From: Pseudomonas nitroreducens
GTDB taxonomy: Bacteria > Pseudomonadota > Gammaproteobacteria > Pseudomonadales > Pseudomonadaceae
Assembly (NCBI RefSeq): GCF_014204515.1
Contig: NZ_JACHLI010000030.1
Span: forward strand, 34,167-98,166
DNA length: 64,000 nt
Reading direction: 5' to 3'
Shown here: positions 62,892 through 64,000 of the stretch, one piece after another
Layout of the letters: the number at the start of each line of letters is the position of its first letter
Position numbering within the stretch: the first letter of the stretch is position 1
The notes under the pieces: generated by a model
The model's database searches: none
Seen by the model: the letters and a program-made list of their open reading frames with translations, nothing else
What the model was told of the DNA's origin: nothing
Made by a program: the position numbers and the translations under genes

Positions 62892-62913
62892 ATTGATACC
62901 CTATGTAATCAAT
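62892..62913. promoter_or_regulatory. Inverted repeat before the LysR gene (candidate LysR operator)
   Basis: ATTGAT-N10-ATCAAT has perfect 6-bp arms. It ends 11 nt before the LysR start and lies about 100 nt from the SDR start, a position suited to autoregulation and control of the divergent SDR-tautomerase pair. Confidence 0.55.
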
Positions 62914-62924
62914 CGAGCCATGCC

Positions 62925-63842
62925 ATGACCCGCCATTTCGACGACCTGCAACTGGGCAGCATCGAGTTGTTCTGCCTGGCGGCGGAGACCGGCAGCTTCA
63001 CCGCCGCCGCCAACGCCGCTGGCATCACGCCTGCCGCTGTCAGCCGCTCGGTGGCCCGTCTGGAGGAACGCCTGGGCGTGCGTCTGTTCGTCCGCACCAC
63101 GCGGCAGATGCGCCTGACCGACGACGGCCGCGATTACTTCGAGCAATGCCGCCAGGCGCTGACCCAGCTGGTGGATGCCGAGCGCGCCGTCAGCGGCGGC
63201 CAGAGCATCGTCTCCGGGCGTTTGCGCATCAGTGTGCCGACGCCCTATGCGCATTACCGGCTGTTCCCACGGCTGCCGGAGTTCCGCCGGCGCTATCCGC
63301 AGGTGCAGGTGGAGGTGCACGTCAGTAACCGCAACATCGACTTTGCCAACGAAGGCTATGACCTGGCGATCCGCGGTCGCGACCCGGTGGACTCCAGCCT
63401 GGTGGCGCGGCGCCTGGAAGAAGTCGAGAACGTGATCGTCGCCACGCCCGATTACCTCACGCGCGCCGGTACGCCGCAGGTGCCGGACGATCTCGCCGCC
63501 CACGACTGCATCCAGTTCGAACTGCCCAGCACCGGCCGCCGTGTGCCCTGGACCTTGCGCATCGACGGCGAAGTGGTGGAGGTCGAGACGTCCGGTGGGC
63601 TGACGGTGCTGGAGGATTACCTGGCCACCGCGACCCTGGCCAAGTGCGGCGGCGGGCTGATGCAGGCTTATCACTTCACCGTGCAGGAGGAACTGGAGCG
63701 CGGAGAGCTGGTGGAGGTGCTGCACGACTACGGCCAGACCACGCGGCCGTTCTGGCTGATCTATCCGCATGCACGGCATGTGCCGTCGCGGGTGAGGGCA
63801 TTCATCGACTTCATGCTGGAGACGCCGGCAAACATGTCGTAG
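62925..63842 (+). CDS. LysR-family transcriptional regulator
   Basis: The protein has 305 residues. Helix-turn-helix: LFCLAAETGSFTAAANAAGITPAAVSRSVARLEERLGVRLF. The effector domain starts near residue 90 (SGRLRISVPTPYAHYRLFPRL). This is the CrgA/DsdC-like large LysR group that often controls a divergent SDR or oxidoreductase. It is divergent from the SDR-tautomerase operon. The ATG at 62925 has no strong ribosome site, but GAGCC stands 8 nt upstream; no other start fits better. Confidence 0.9.
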   Translation: MTRHFDDLQLGSIELFCLAAETGSFTAAANAAGITPAAVSRSVARLEERLGVRLFVRTTRQMRLTDDGRDYFEQCRQALTQLVDAERAVSGGQSIVSGRLRISVPTPYAHYRLFPRLPEFRRRYPQVQVEVHVSNRNIDFANEGYDLAIRGRDPVDSSLVARRLEEVENVIVATPDYLTRAGTPQVPDDLAAHDCIQFELPSTGRRVPWTLRIDGEVVEVETSGGLTVLEDYLATATLAKCGGGLMQAYHFTVQEELERGELVEVLHDYGQTTRPFWLIYPHARHVPSRVRAFIDFMLETPANMS

Positions 63843-63925
63843 GAGCGGACTCCGTCCGCGATCGAATGACCGCCGCTCCGACCTGCCAGGGAGTTGGGCG
63901 TAGCCATCGCGGACGGAGTCCGCTT
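63841..63925. repeat. Inverted pair of GGAGCGGACTCCGTCCGC-type repeats
   Basis: A GGAGCGGACTCCGTCCGCGAT unit begins right after the LysR stop (63841-63862) and an inverted copy (CATCGCGGACGGAGTCCGC) lies at about 63906-63924. The remaining sequence to the window end shows no gene. Confidence 0.8.
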
Positions 63926-64000
63926 GTATGGCGTTAGGGTAGGAACCTGTCGGGGGTGGAGGGACAAAGTCCGCTTCTGCAAGCCAGACGGTAGGAGACT

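Overview
This 64 kb window is high-GC chromosomal DNA from a Pseudomonas of the P. aeruginosa / P. nitroreducens / P. citronellolis kind. The evidence is protein content and gene order: mexS-mexT-mexE-mexF-oprN, nfxB-mexC-mexD-oprJ, czcS-czcR facing czcC-czcB-czcA, an OprD-type porin, a stand-alone second EF-G, and intergenic palindromic (REP-like) repeats typical of Pseudomonas. Species is not proven. No rRNA, tRNA, CRISPR, phage or transposase was recognised.

1-8.1 kb: the 5' end of an ArnT-like membrane glycosyltransferase (cut by the window edge), a membrane-anchored metallophosphoesterase, an MHYT-GGDEF-EAL cyclic-di-GMP protein, and a LysR regulator divergent from an ankyrin / nucleoside-deaminase / CynX-like MFS operon.

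8.1-18 kb: two small genes, then the MexEF-OprN efflux operon with its LysR activator MexT and the divergent oxidoreductase MexS. mexE is broken: about 10 nt are missing in the codons that normally encode I-D-P-R-P, so the reading frame shifts, while mexF, oprN, mexT and mexS look intact.

18-24 kb: a molybdenum hydroxylase pair (IorA/IorB-like), an RraB-like protein, a repeat-filled gap with a tandemly duplicated block of about 240 bp, and a FrnE-like DsbA protein.

24-31 kb: a sigma / anti-sigma / TonB-receptor iron-uptake cassette with a Fur box, divergent from a second EF-G (fusA2), then an SH3-domain membrane protein.

31-45 kb: a DUF2790 protein, the CzcRS metal sensor system and the czcCBA efflux operon. 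Between czcC and czcB lies an overlapping 64-codon gene for a predicted exported His/Cys-containing peptide. A second Fur-box-led sigma / anti-sigma / TonB-receptor cassette follows.

45-52 kb: OprD-family porin, cupin, type-B carboxylesterase, orphan polyamine-type binding protein with a TetR regulator and a strong palindromic operator, MgtC-like membrane protein and a NIPSNAP protein.

52-64 kb: MexCD-OprJ with its divergent repressor NfxB and a candidate operator palindrome, a SulP transporter with a STAS domain, a DUF2938 protein, an MFS exporter, and a tautomerase plus an atypical SDR lacking the catalytic Tyr, divergent from a LysR regulator.

Overall the region is an envelope and efflux neighbourhood: three complete or nearly complete RND pump loci, each beside its own regulator, plus two cell-surface-signalling iron cassettes, a porin and several small transport or redox operons, separated by several families of palindromic intergenic repeats.
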